Shown: positions 15,735 through 22,203 of the stretch, piece by piece
Numbering within the stretch: position 1 is the first letter of the stretch
How the letters are laid out: the number at the start of each line of letters is the position of its first letter
Assembly: GCA_900551355.1 (NCBI GenBank)
Contig: URVR01000003.1
Coordinates: 1-22,203 of the forward strand
Origin: an uncultured Eubacteriales bacterium
GTDB lineage: Bacteria > Bacillota > Clostridia > Oscillospirales > Oscillospiraceae
Direction: 5' to 3'
DNA length: 22,203 nt
Program-made: the position numbers and the translations under genes
The notes under the pieces: model-generated
Database searches by the model: none
What the model saw: the letters and a program-made list of their open reading frames with translations, nothing else
Told to the model about the DNA's origin: nothing

Positions 15735-16211
15735 TTGAACCGAAGAAGCATCGGTACGGTGCTGTTGCTGCTGGCGGTCCTGGCGGCGCTGGCCTTTATC
15801 TGGGGCAACTCGCTGGACAGCGCTGTGGAGTCCTCCCTGAAAAGCGGGCGGATGCGGGAGCTGATCCAGCCTCTGCTGGAGCTGCTGGTGGGACAGGGCA
15901 ACGTCACCGACCATCTGGTGCGCAAGCTGGCGCACTTCACGGAGTTCGCCGTGCTGGGCGCGCTGTTGCTGCTGCTGACGACGGCAGCCTTCCGGGTGCG
16001 GCTGCAAAGCGTGGTGAACTGCCTGTTTTTTCTGACGCTGGCGGCGCTGACGGACGAGACCATCCAGATCTTCACCGGCCGCGGGCCGCAGGTACAGGAC
16101 GTGTGGCTGGATGTCGCCGGCGGCACGGCGGGTCTGCTGGCCATGCTGGCGCTGGTGTGGCTGCTGCGGTGTCTGTTCCGACCGCGAAAACGCCCGGCGG
16201 CAGACGTGTAA
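15735..16211 (+). CDS. VanZ-like membrane protein
   Basis: This 158-residue protein has about four membrane helices. Family marks are clear: IWGNSLDSA near the start, VRKLAHFTEFAVLGALLL in the middle, and LTDETIQIFTGRGPQVQDVWLDVAGG towards the end. VanZ proteins give low-level glycopeptide (teicoplanin) resistance in some contexts, but most genomic copies have no defined role. The start is TTG at 15735, six bases after GAGGAGG; a longer in-frame ATG at 15693 would overlap the LCP gene and lacks a site. It ends the surface operon, followed at once by a strong terminator. Confidence 0.9.
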   Translation: MNRRSIGTVLLLLAVLAALAFIWGNSLDSAVESSLKSGRMRELIQPLLELLVGQGNVTDHLVRKLAHFTEFAVLGALLLLLTTAAFRVRLQSVVNCLFFLTLAALTDETIQIFTGRGPQVQDVWLDVAGGTAGLLAMLALVWLLRCLFRPRKRPAADV

Positions 16212-16215
16212 TATG

Positions 16216-16255
16216 AAAAAAGAGGGATGTCCCGCAAGGGACATCCCTCTTTTTT
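16216..16255. terminator. Bidirectional terminator between VanZ and PepD genes
   Basis: A perfect 18-bp stem (16216-16233 with 16238-16255) is closed by a GCAA tetraloop, with AAAAAAGAGGG on one side and CCCTCTTTTTT on the other. It starts 4 bases after the VanZ stop and ends 14 bases before the convergent pepD stop, so it serves both. Confidence 0.95.
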
Positions 16256-16269
16256 CAGCTTCTGCGCCG

Positions 16270-17718
16270 TTACCGGCAGTTTTTCAGCACCTCGCACACC
16301 AGCGCGTACATCCGCGCCGTGGAGGCCACGCCCAGCCGCTCCCGGGGGGAGTGGATGTCGTGGAGCTCCGGGCCGAGGGACACGGCGTCCAGCCCCGGCA
16401 TCTTGTTGATGAGCAGGCCGCACTCCAGGCCGCCGTGGGTGGCCATGATGACGCCGTCCTGCCCGGTGATGTCCTTGTAGGCGGCCATCACCGTGTCCCG
16501 CAGCGGGGACTGGCGGGCGTACTGCCACGCCGGGTAGTCGCCCCGGGTGGACACGGTACCGCCGGCGTACTCCACGATGGACTTCACCCGCTGGAGCAGC
16601 ATCTCCTTCTGGGTGGCCACGGAGGAGCGGATGGAGAACGAGAAGTGCAGACCGTCGTCCCCGGCGGTGATGACGCCCAGGTTCAGGGAGGTCTGGACAA
16701 GGCCGGGGAAGTCGGCGCTCATGACCTGCACGCCCTGGGGCAGGGCCAGCAGGACGTGGAGCATCCGGCTGGATGCCTGGGCGGAATAGGCCGCGCCGGC
16801 CTCCGCCTCCCCGCAGGTGAGGGTCACGCCGCTGTCCGTGGCGGCGTATTCGTTTTTCAGGATGCCGTCAAACTCCCGGATGAAGGCGGCGAAGTCCGCG
16901 GCCTTCCCGGCGGGAACAGCCACCACCGCGTCGCAGCGGGGGCAGATGACGTTGTCGAACTGACCGCCCCGCAGGTCGGCGATGCGCAGGGCGCCCAGCC
17001 GCTCCATGGCGCTGTACAGCACACGGCTGATGAGATCGTTGGCGCTGCCGCGGCCCTTGTCGATCTCCGCGCCGGAGTGGCCGCCCTGCAGGCCGGAGAT
17101 GGTGACGGTAAAGCAGGCCTCGCCGTTCAGCGGCTCCTTCACGGCGGGCAGGAAGCAGTCGGCCCGCAGGCCGCCGGCGCAGGAGACGGTGAACACGCCC
17201 TCCTCCTCGGAGTCCAGATTCAGCAGGCGGCGGCCCTTCAGGTCGGAGCAGTCCAGCGCCACGGCACCGTCCATGCCCGTCTCCTCGTCCACGGTGATGA
17301 CCGCCTCCAGCGGGGGATGGGGCAGGGAATCATCGGCCAGAATGGCGAAGATCGCCGCCACGGCGATGCAGTCGTCGCCGCCCAGCGACGTCTTTTCCGC
17401 CCAGACGTACTGGCCGTCGGTGGCCAGATCCAGCCCCTCCCGGGCCATGTCCTTGGGGCAGTCCTCCGTCTGGGCGCACACCATGTCCATGTGACCCTGC
17501 AGGATCACGGGCGCGGCGCCCTCGTAGCCGGGGGAGGCGTCCTTCCAGATGATCACGTTGTTGCAGTCCTCCTGCCGGTACCGCAGGCCAAGCTCCTGGG
17601 CCATGGTCACGCACAGGTCGCTGATGATCCTGGTGTTGCCGCTGCCGTGGGGCACGGCGCACAGCCTTTCAAAGTAATCGAAAACCGCCTTGGGCTCCAG
17701 ATGAGACAAAACACCCAT
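16270..17718 (-). CDS. pepD: Aminoacyl-histidine dipeptidase (M20 family, PepD)
   Basis: This is a 482-residue cytosolic dinuclear zinc peptidase that cleaves Xaa-His and related dipeptides. Metal and catalytic residues are visible: GHMDMV (His76, Asp78), SLGGDD (Asp115), DEETG (Glu145/146), LNLDSEEEG (Asp169), and a C-terminal HDIHSPRER with the last histidine. ATHGGLECGLL near the C-terminus is also conserved. The length matches the usual 480-490. AAAGGAG precedes the ATG by about 12 bases. It lies 29 bases downstream of the aminopeptidase P homologue and is probably transcribed with it, giving a two-gene peptide-use operon. Confidence 0.94.
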   Translation of the reverse strand: MGVLSHLEPKAVFDYFERLCAVPHGSGNTRIISDLCVTMAQELGLRYRQEDCNNVIIWKDASPGYEGAAPVILQGHMDMVCAQTEDCPKDMAREGLDLATDGQYVWAEKTSLGGDDCIAVAAIFAILADDSLPHPPLEAVITVDEETGMDGAVALDCSDLKGRRLLNLDSEEEGVFTVSCAGGLRADCFLPAVKEPLNGEACFTVTISGLQGGHSGAEIDKGRGSANDLISRVLYSAMERLGALRIADLRGGQFDNVICPRCDAVVAVPAGKAADFAAFIREFDGILKNEYAATDSGVTLTCGEAEAGAAYSAQASSRMLHVLLALPQGVQVMSADFPGLVQTSLNLGVITAGDDGLHFSFSIRSSVATQKEMLLQRVKSIVEYAGGTVSTRGDYPAWQYARQSPLRDTVMAAYKDITGQDGVIMATHGGLECGLLINKMPGLDAVSLGPELHDIHSPRERLGVASTARMYALVCEVLKNCR

Positions 17719-17747
17719 ACGTCAAAAACTCCTTTCAGAATGGTGAT

Positions 17748-19322
17748 TCAGCGGTGCAGGGGCGCGGTAGCCGCGGCCAGCCACGCCTGCTCCTCCGCGG
17801 GCAGCAGGGGAGCAACGGTATCGTACACCAGCCGGTGGTAGCCGTTGAGCTGCGCCAGCTCCGCCTCCGTCAGCAGGGAGACGTCGATGGCGTCCCGGTC
17901 GAAGGGAGCCATGGTCAGCGGCTCCAGATACATGAACTGGCCGTAGTCCGTGGTCTCGCCGGCGCGCACCAGCACCAGATTCTCGTGGCGGATGCCGAAC
18001 TTTCCGGCCTCGTAGTAGCCCGGCTCGTTGGAGATGACCATGCCCTCCTCCAGCGGGATGCGGCGTCCGTCGGTGCTGCGCCAGCGGAAGCTCTGCGGCC
18101 CCTCGTGGACGCTGAGGATAAAGCCCACGCCGTGGCCGGTGCCATGATTGTAGTCAAGGCCCTGCTCCCACAGGGGCAGGCGGGCCAGCACGTCCAGATT
18201 CTCGCCGGTGGCGCCGTGGGGGCCGTAGCCGGCGATGGTGTCGAAGCTCAGATCCAGGAAGTCCGGCTGCTCCGCCCGGAAGGCCGCCAGTCTGGCGGCG
18301 GCGGACAGCTCCGTCATAGGCTCCTCGCCGATCCGGGTCTTGAGCCAGTACAGGAAGCGGCACAGCGCTGCGCCGTCCTTGATGTGGGCGGCGCGGAAGC
18401 CGTCCGTCTCCTCCTGCGTCTTGCAGGCCTTCATCAGAACGGCGGGGCTGGGCTGATCCAGCACCTCCGCGTGGGACAGGCTCTCCATGATGCGGTAGTT
18501 AGCGGTGGCGCTGTCGGCCATGACCCGCGTACCGGCGGGCAGGGCGCGCAGCAGGTCATAGATCGCACCGTAGGGCCGCAGGGTCACGCCGCAGGCGGTG
18601 AGCTTTTCCACGATGTCCGCCGGGACGGCCTGGGGCTGGATGCACAGCTGCGCGTCCTCCCGGCCGATCAGCAAAAACGACAGGAACACCGGCGTGCAGG
18701 CCACGTCGCCGCCCCGCAGGTCCAGGGCCCATGCGATCTCCGTCAGGCTGGTGAGCAGCAGGTACGCGGCGTCCTCCGCCGCCATTTTCTCCCGCAGCTT
18801 TGCCAGCTTTTCCTCCCGGGACAGGCCGCAGCCGGTCAGCTCCCACACGGGTCTGTCGGACAGGGCGGGGCGGTCGGGCCAAACGGCGTCCACCAGATCC
18901 TCGCCGCCGGCGAAGCGGATGTGCTTCGCCTCCAGCGCCTTTTCCAGCGTACCGGCGAAGCTGCTGGAGACGGTGCGCCCGTCGAAGCCCAGCACGCCGC
19001 CCTCCGGCAGGTGCTGCGCCAGAAATGCCCCGATGGCGGGGACGCCGGGCTGGCCCATGCGCATCAGCTCGATGGTGCTGCCGGTCAGCTGCTCCGCCGC
19101 CTGCAGAAAGTAGCGGCCGTCCGTCCACAGCGCCGCCCGGTCCGGCAGCACCACCAGCGTGCCGGCAGAGCCGGTGAAGCCGGACAGATAGGCCCGTGCC
19201 TTGAAAAAGTCACCCACATATTCCGAGCCGTGGAAGTCGTCCGTGACCACCACATAGCCGTCCATGCCGCGCTGCGCCATCTCCCGGCGCAGCCGCGCCA
19301 GACGTTCCGTTATGACCGTCAT
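17748..19322 (-). CDS. Aminopeptidase P family protein with internal deletion
   Basis: This is a 524-residue relative of cytosolic Xaa-Pro aminopeptidase (M24B, three-domain type, normally about 590-620). Residues 1-130 and 150-300 are the two creatinase-like N-domains, followed by the start of the catalytic domain (FDTIAGYGPHGA, near 360-371). The sequence then jumps to TGENLDVLARLPLWEQGLDY, which in relatives comes about 70 residues later. The missing part normally carries both metal-binding aspartates (DSG.QY and GTTD.TRT). The later ligands remain: HGTGHGVG, the glutamate of SNEPGYY, and the glutamate of IRHEN. The frame is intact across the junction near 18209-18210. As written the protein should not bind its two metals and is probably inactive; an assembly error or polymorphism is the alternative. 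It is the first gene of the operon with pepD. Confidence 0.88.
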   Translation of the reverse strand: MTVITERLARLRREMAQRGMDGYVVVTDDFHGSEYVGDFFKARAYLSGFTGSAGTLVVLPDRAALWTDGRYFLQAAEQLTGSTIELMRMGQPGVPAIGAFLAQHLPEGGVLGFDGRTVSSSFAGTLEKALEAKHIRFAGGEDLVDAVWPDRPALSDRPVWELTGCGLSREEKLAKLREKMAAEDAAYLLLTSLTEIAWALDLRGGDVACTPVFLSFLLIGREDAQLCIQPQAVPADIVEKLTACGVTLRPYGAIYDLLRALPAGTRVMADSATANYRIMESLSHAEVLDQPSPAVLMKACKTQEETDGFRAAHIKDGAALCRFLYWLKTRIGEEPMTELSAAARLAAFRAEQPDFLDLSFDTIAGYGPHGATGENLDVLARLPLWEQGLDYNHGTGHGVGFILSVHEGPQSFRWRSTDGRRIPLEEGMVISNEPGYYEAGKFGIRHENLVLVRAGETTDYGQFMYLEPLTMAPFDRDAIDVSLLTEAELAQLNGYHRLVYDTVAPLLPAEEQAWLAAATAPLHR

Positions 19323-19381
19323 GTGATATACCGCCTTTCCCGGCGGCCCGCGCCGCCGTGTAGCTTTGTGATGTACAGATG

Positions 19382-19387
19382 ATTATA
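19382..19387 (-). promoter_or_regulatory. Extended -10 for the peptidase operon
   Basis: On the minus strand TATAAT (19387-19382) is preceded by TGG, an extended -10, about 60 bases upstream of the aminopeptidase P homologue start. No good -35 box is seen at 16-18 bases. Confidence 0.55.
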
Positions 19388-19450
19388 CCACAGGGAAATA
19401 AAAAAGTGTACCCCCCATTTCCACGCTGTATAAGGGCGGCGCCGGCGGCG

Positions 19451-19456
19451 TATAAT
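19451..19456 (+). promoter_or_regulatory. -10 box for the DUF6512-like gene
   Basis: A perfect TATAAT lies 31 bases before the GTG start at 19488, leaving a leader of about 25 bases. The -35 region is not consensus, so strength is uncertain. With the minus-strand site at 19382 it forms a compact divergent promoter region. Confidence 0.5.
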
Positions 19457-19487
19457 AAGGCGATACTGCAAGAGGGGAGACGATGCT

Positions 19488-20027
19488 GTGAAGCGAAAGG
19501 ACCAGAAATGGCATACATGGGAGGTGGCGGGACTGTTCGCCGTCATCCTGCTGGGCAATACGCTGCACTTTGTGTATGACTGGACGGGGCAGGCCCGCTG
19601 GGCGGCGTATATCTCCGCCGTCAACGAGTCCACCTGGGAACATATGAAGCTGCTGTTCGTGCCGTGGTTTTTGTGGACCGCCGCCGAGTGCATCGGCCTG
19701 CGCAGTCTGCGGCCCGCAGGGCCGCGGGCGGCGGGACTGCTGGCGGGACTGGCGGCCATCCCCCTGCTGTTCTACGGCTATGTGGGCGTCATCGGCGTCA
19801 GCGTGGACGTGGTGAATATCCTCATTTTCCAGGCGGCGGTGCTGCTGGCATTCTGGGTCAGCACGGCCCTGCAGAGGCGAGGCGCGCTGACCGGCCCGGT
19901 GTGGCAGGCGGCGGGGGTACTGGTCATGGCGGCGGTGTGCGCGGCGTTCGCGGTATGGACGGTGTCGCCGCCGGAGCTGCCGGTGTTCACCGACCCCACC
20001 GACGGGACCCGGGGCATCACAACATAA
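19488..20027 (+). CDS. DUF6512-like integral membrane protein
   Basis: This 179-residue protein has about five predicted membrane helices. The pattern GLFAVILLGNTLHFVYDWTG followed by AAYISAVNESTWEHMKLLFVPWFLW matches, from memory, a clostridial membrane family annotated DUF6512. The NESTWEH(M/L)KL motif is its hallmark. No enzymatic or transport role is known to me. The start is GTG at 19488 with AGGGGAG upstream; the nearby ATG at 19483 is out of frame. It stands alone between a divergent peptidase operon and its own terminator. Confidence 0.75.
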   Translation: MKRKDQKWHTWEVAGLFAVILLGNTLHFVYDWTGQARWAAYISAVNESTWEHMKLLFVPWFLWTAAECIGLRSLRPAGPRAAGLLAGLAAIPLLFYGYVGVIGVSVDVVNILIFQAAVLLAFWVSTALQRRGALTGPVWQAAGVLVMAAVCAAFAVWTVSPPELPVFTDPTDGTRGITT

Positions 20028-20037
20028 AACTGCCCAT

Positions 20038-20063
20038 GAGCCGCCGCTGTGGCGGCTCTTTTT
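20038..20063 (+). terminator. Terminator after the DUF6512-like gene
   Basis: GAGCCGCC (20038-20045) pairs with GGCGGCTC (20051-20058) around loop GCTGT, followed by five T residues. The T-run lies directly next to the -35 box of the next promoter. Confidence 0.92.
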
Positions 20064-20064
20064 C

Positions 20065-20093
20065 TTGACCCCGTGGGAGGGATGGTTTATAAT
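20065..20093 (+). promoter_or_regulatory. Sigma-A promoter of the xpaC-telA operon
   Basis: TTGACC at 20065-20070, a 17-base spacer and TATAAT at 20088-20093: eleven of twelve consensus bases. Transcription should begin near 20100, with a leader of roughly 38 bases before the TTG start at 20138. Confidence 0.88.
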
Positions 20094-20137
20094 GGTGGCA
20101 ACTATCGGGACCAGACCGAGGATCGGAGGCGACAGGA

Positions 20138-20854
20138 TTGAAAACAAAGACCATCGTCCACAAATCAGCCGCGCCCATCTACGCGGCGGCGGTGACGTGG
20201 GTGCTGTACGCGCTGCTGTTCCCCCTGTATCAGGTGGGGCATTTTCTGCTGGCGGCGGCGGCCTCCGCCGCGGTGGCGCTGATCGCGCGCCTGTTCTGCA
20301 GGGACGTGACGGAGGAGGTAGAGATCCCCGAGGAGCCGGTGACCACCGGCGACCCGGAGCTGGATAAGATGATCGCCGACGGCGACGGGGCCATCAAGGC
20401 CATGCGCGCCCTGAACGACAGCATCCAGGACGAGACCATCTCCGGCCAGATCGACCGGCTGGAGGAGGTCAGCAGCCGCATCTTCCAGTATGTGAAGGAC
20501 AACCCGGCCAAGCTGCCGCAGATCCGCAAATTCATGTCCTACTACCTGCCCACCACCATCAAGCTGCTGACGGCCTACGACCAGATGAGCCGGCAGGGCG
20601 TCAGCGGTGAGAACATCAGCGGCACCATGGAGAAGGTGGAGGGCATGATGTCCACCATCGTGCGGGCCTTTGAAAAGCAGCTGGACAGCCTGTTCGGCGA
20701 CGAGGCCATGGACATCTCCACCGACATCACCGTGCTGGAGAACATGATGGTGCGGGAGGGGCTGGCGTCGGACGACCTGCATAAGACCGCACAGGGCGCA
20801 CCCCAGACCCAGCCGCTCCAGGATGCCGACGGCGGCATCACGCTGGAGCTGTAA
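20138..20854 (+). CDS. XpaC-like membrane protein
   Basis: This 238-residue protein has two N-terminal membrane helices (about residues 10-29 and 34-52) and a helical cytoplasmic domain with ELDKMIADGDGAIKAMRALNDSI, SGQIDRLEEVSSRIFQYVKDNP and IRKFMSYYLPTTIKLLTAYDQM. This is the XpaC family (5-bromo-4-chloroindolyl phosphate hydrolysis, PF10112). The name comes from an old Bacillus phenotype and does not prove enzyme activity; no phosphatase motif is visible. The start is TTG at 20138 with GGAGG eight bases before it. It is followed 42 bases later by a TelA-family gene, a common pairing in Firmicutes linked to envelope or toxic-anion stress. Confidence 0.88.
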   Translation: MKTKTIVHKSAAPIYAAAVTWVLYALLFPLYQVGHFLLAAAASAAVALIARLFCRDVTEEVEIPEEPVTTGDPELDKMIADGDGAIKAMRALNDSIQDETISGQIDRLEEVSSRIFQYVKDNPAKLPQIRKFMSYYLPTTIKLLTAYDQMSRQGVSGENISGTMEKVEGMMSTIVRAFEKQLDSLFGDEAMDISTDITVLENMMVREGLASDDLHKTAQGAPQTQPLQDADGGITLEL

Positions 20855-20896
20855 GAGAGAAAAACACATTTTATCATACAGAAAGGAACCGAAAAC

Positions 20897-22069
20897 ATGA
20901 CTGACAATATGATGCCTGAGCTGACCCTGACCCCGGATACCGACACCGCCGCCGCGGTGGCCGTGCCCGAGCTGACCCTGACCCCCGACGCGCCGGAGGT
21001 GCCCCAGGAGGAGGAAAAGAAGATCGAGCCGGTGGCCATGGACGAGAGCCTCCTGACTGAGGAGGAGCGCAAGGCCGTGGACGCCTTCTCCCAGAAGATC
21101 GACATCCGCGACACCAACCAGGTGCTGCAGTACGGCGCCGCCGCCCAGAAGAGCGTGGCGTCCTTCTCCGAGAACGCCCTGAACAACGTGCGCAACAAGG
21201 ACATGGGCGAGATCGGCGAGGATCTGAGCCGTCTGGTGGTGGAGCTGAAGGGCTTCGGCGAGGACGAGGAGCGCAAGGGCCTGAAGGGCCTGTTCAAGAA
21301 GGCCGGCAACAAGCTGGAGGTCATGAAGGCCCAGTACAGCAAGGTCGAGGCCAACGTGGATAAGATCGCCCAGAATCTGGAGAACCATCAGATCACCCTG
21401 CTCAAGGATGTGGCTATGTTCGACCAGATGTATGAGCTGAACCTGAAGTACTACAAGGAACTGACCATGTACATTCTGGCGGGCAAGAAGCGTTTGGCCG
21501 ATGTCCGCGCCACCGAGGTGGAGGAGCTGCGCAAGAAGGCGGAGCAGTCCGGCCTTGCCGAGGATGCCCAGGCCTACAACGATCTGGTGAGCCTGTGCGA
21601 CCGGTTCGAAAAGAAGCTCCACGATCTGGAGCTGACCCGTATGGTGTCCATCCAGATGGGCCCCCAGACCCGCCTGCTGCAGAACAACGACACCCAGATG
21701 ATCGAGAAGATCCAGTCCTCGCTGGTGAACACCATCCCCCTGTGGAAGAGCCAGATGGTGCTGGCGCTGGGCCTGGAGCACAGCCGTCAGGCCACTGCCG
21801 CCCAGAACGCGGTGACGGAGATGACCAACGAGCTGCTGAAGAAGAACGCCGATACCCTGAAGATGGGCACCATCGCCACCGCCAAGGAGGCCGAGCGCTC
21901 CATCGTGGACATCGAGACGCTGCAGCACACCAACCAGCAGCTGATCTCCACGCTGGACGAGGTGGCCCGCATCCAGAAGGAGGGCGCCGCCAAGCGCAAG
22001 GAGGCGGAGGCCGAGCTGGGCCGTATCGAGGGTGAGCTGAAGCAGAAGCTGCTGGAGCTGCGGAGCTGA
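20897..22069 (+). CDS. TelA-family toxic anion resistance protein
   Basis: This 390-residue, highly charged, helix-rich cytoplasmic protein belongs to the TelA/KlaA family (PF05816). Characteristic stretches are QKIDIRDTNQVLQYGAAAQ, VRNKDMGEIGEDLSRLVVEL, a cluster of lysines at KGLKGLFKKAGNKLE, and MVSIQMGPQTRLLQNND near the middle. Long coiled-coil-like helices run to the C-terminus. Relatives were named for tellurite resistance; the true biochemical role is unsettled. The first 40 residues are low-complexity and acidic, with the octapeptide PELTLTPD repeated exactly at 7-14 and 24-31. AGAAAGGA sits upstream of the ATG, and no separate promoter is visible in the 42-base gap after the XpaC gene. 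Confidence 0.92.
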   Translation: MTDNMMPELTLTPDTDTAAAVAVPELTLTPDAPEVPQEEEKKIEPVAMDESLLTEEERKAVDAFSQKIDIRDTNQVLQYGAAAQKSVASFSENALNNVRNKDMGEIGEDLSRLVVELKGFGEDEERKGLKGLFKKAGNKLEVMKAQYSKVEANVDKIAQNLENHQITLLKDVAMFDQMYELNLKYYKELTMYILAGKKRLADVRATEVEELRKKAEQSGLAEDAQAYNDLVSLCDRFEKKLHDLELTRMVSIQMGPQTRLLQNNDTQMIEKIQSSLVNTIPLWKSQMVLALGLEHSRQATAAQNAVTEMTNELLKKNADTLKMGTIATAKEAERSIVDIETLQHTNQQLISTLDEVARIQKEGAAKRKEAEAELGRIEGELKQKLLELRS

Positions 22070-22103
22070 TAAGAGAAACGGATGCCGCCTGCCTGGCTCG
22101 GCC

Positions 22104-22185
22104 GGCGGCAAAGCCGCCCCGCGCGTCTGCGCGTACAAGCGTTTTGCACCGCAAAACCTTGCCGCAGGGCGAATTCACTTCGCCC
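22104..22185. repeat. Run of four small hairpins after telA
   Basis: Four perfect inverted repeats follow one another: GGCGGC-AAA-GCCGCC (22104-22118), CGCGC-GTCT-GCGCG (22120-22133), GTTTTGC-ACC-GCAAAAC (22141-22157), and GGGCGAA-TTCAC-TTCGCCC (22167-22185). None has a following T-run. The layout looks like a mosaic intergenic repeat rather than a terminator, and is followed by non-coding sequence to the window end at 22203. Confidence 0.75.
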
Positions 22186-22203
22186 GAGGATGTGAAATGG
22201 AAA

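Noticed and set aside
13940..16528. A 862-codon open frame on the minus strand across the surface operon
   Set aside because: It is antisense to well-supported genes and low in recognisable motifs; long empty frames are expected in GC-rich DNA.
20165..22138. A 657-codon open frame on the minus strand opposite xpaC and telA
   Set aside because: Its Leu/His/Gly/Val-rich composition is a mirror of the sense genes, which have clear family matches, promoter and ribosome sites.
22104..22185. CRISPR array or terminator cluster
   Set aside because: The hairpins differ in sequence and length, there are no regular spacers, and no T-runs follow.
1..22203. tRNA, rRNA, insertion sequence or prophage genes
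   Set aside because: No cloverleaf, ribosomal RNA stretch, transposase or phage protein was recognised on either strand by reading; short RNA genes cannot be fully excluded without a covariance search.

Overview
The window looks like one end of a metagenomic or draft contig from a GC-rich, Gram-positive gut Clostridium relative. By eye it is well over 60% GC. Oscillospiraceae (Flavonifractor, Lawsonibacter or Oscillibacter-like) is my best guess, inferred from gene content: GerMN lipoprotein, YesM/YesN-type two-component pair, CpsB/CapC phosphatase, class B sortase, LCP, VanZ and XpaC/TelA. Ribosome binding sites are strong AGGAGG types, several starts are GTG or TTG, and many genes are coupled by 4-bp ATGA overlaps. 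The first 48 bases are not genomic: they are an Illumina Nextera i7 adapter left on the contig end.

Layout. (1) 50-2082, plus strand: the 3' part of a sensor histidine kinase, ATGA-coupled to a two-GerMN-domain lipoprotein and closed by a bidirectional terminator. (2) 2130-10649, minus strand: two adjacent operons. Upstream is a substrate-binding lipoprotein, a YesM-like histidine kinase and an AraC-type response regulator. Downstream is an ABC importer (binding protein, ATPase, fused double permease) ending in a HAD phosphatase. The arrangement resembles known sugar-phosphate systems: the HptRSA and PgtBC sensors and the AfuABC importer. (3) 10650-10907: a divergent regulatory region with three AAAATAGC half-sites spaced exactly 22 bp apart and a near-consensus plus-strand promoter. 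(4) 10908-16211, plus strand: a surface cassette of Wzz-like protein, BY-kinase, PHP tyrosine phosphatase, class B sortase, an SPQTG-bearing surface protein, LCP protein and VanZ-like protein. No glycosyltransferase is in view. (5) 16270-19322, minus strand: two peptidases, an aminopeptidase P homologue and PepD. The aminopeptidase P homologue lacks about 70 residues that carry two metal-binding aspartates. (6) 19488-22069, plus strand: a DUF6512-like membrane protein, then an XpaC-TelA pair with its own textbook promoter. The window ends in a run of four small hairpins.

How the genes may work together (inference): the sensor lipoprotein and its kinase/regulator probably detect an extracellular phosphorylated solute and switch on the neighbouring importer, and the coupled HAD enzyme could dephosphorylate the cargo. 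The surface cassette could link phosphotyrosine signalling to sortase anchoring and LCP-type glycopolymer attachment. No stretch longer than 300 bases lacks a gene. No tRNA, rRNA, CRISPR array, transposase or phage gene was seen.
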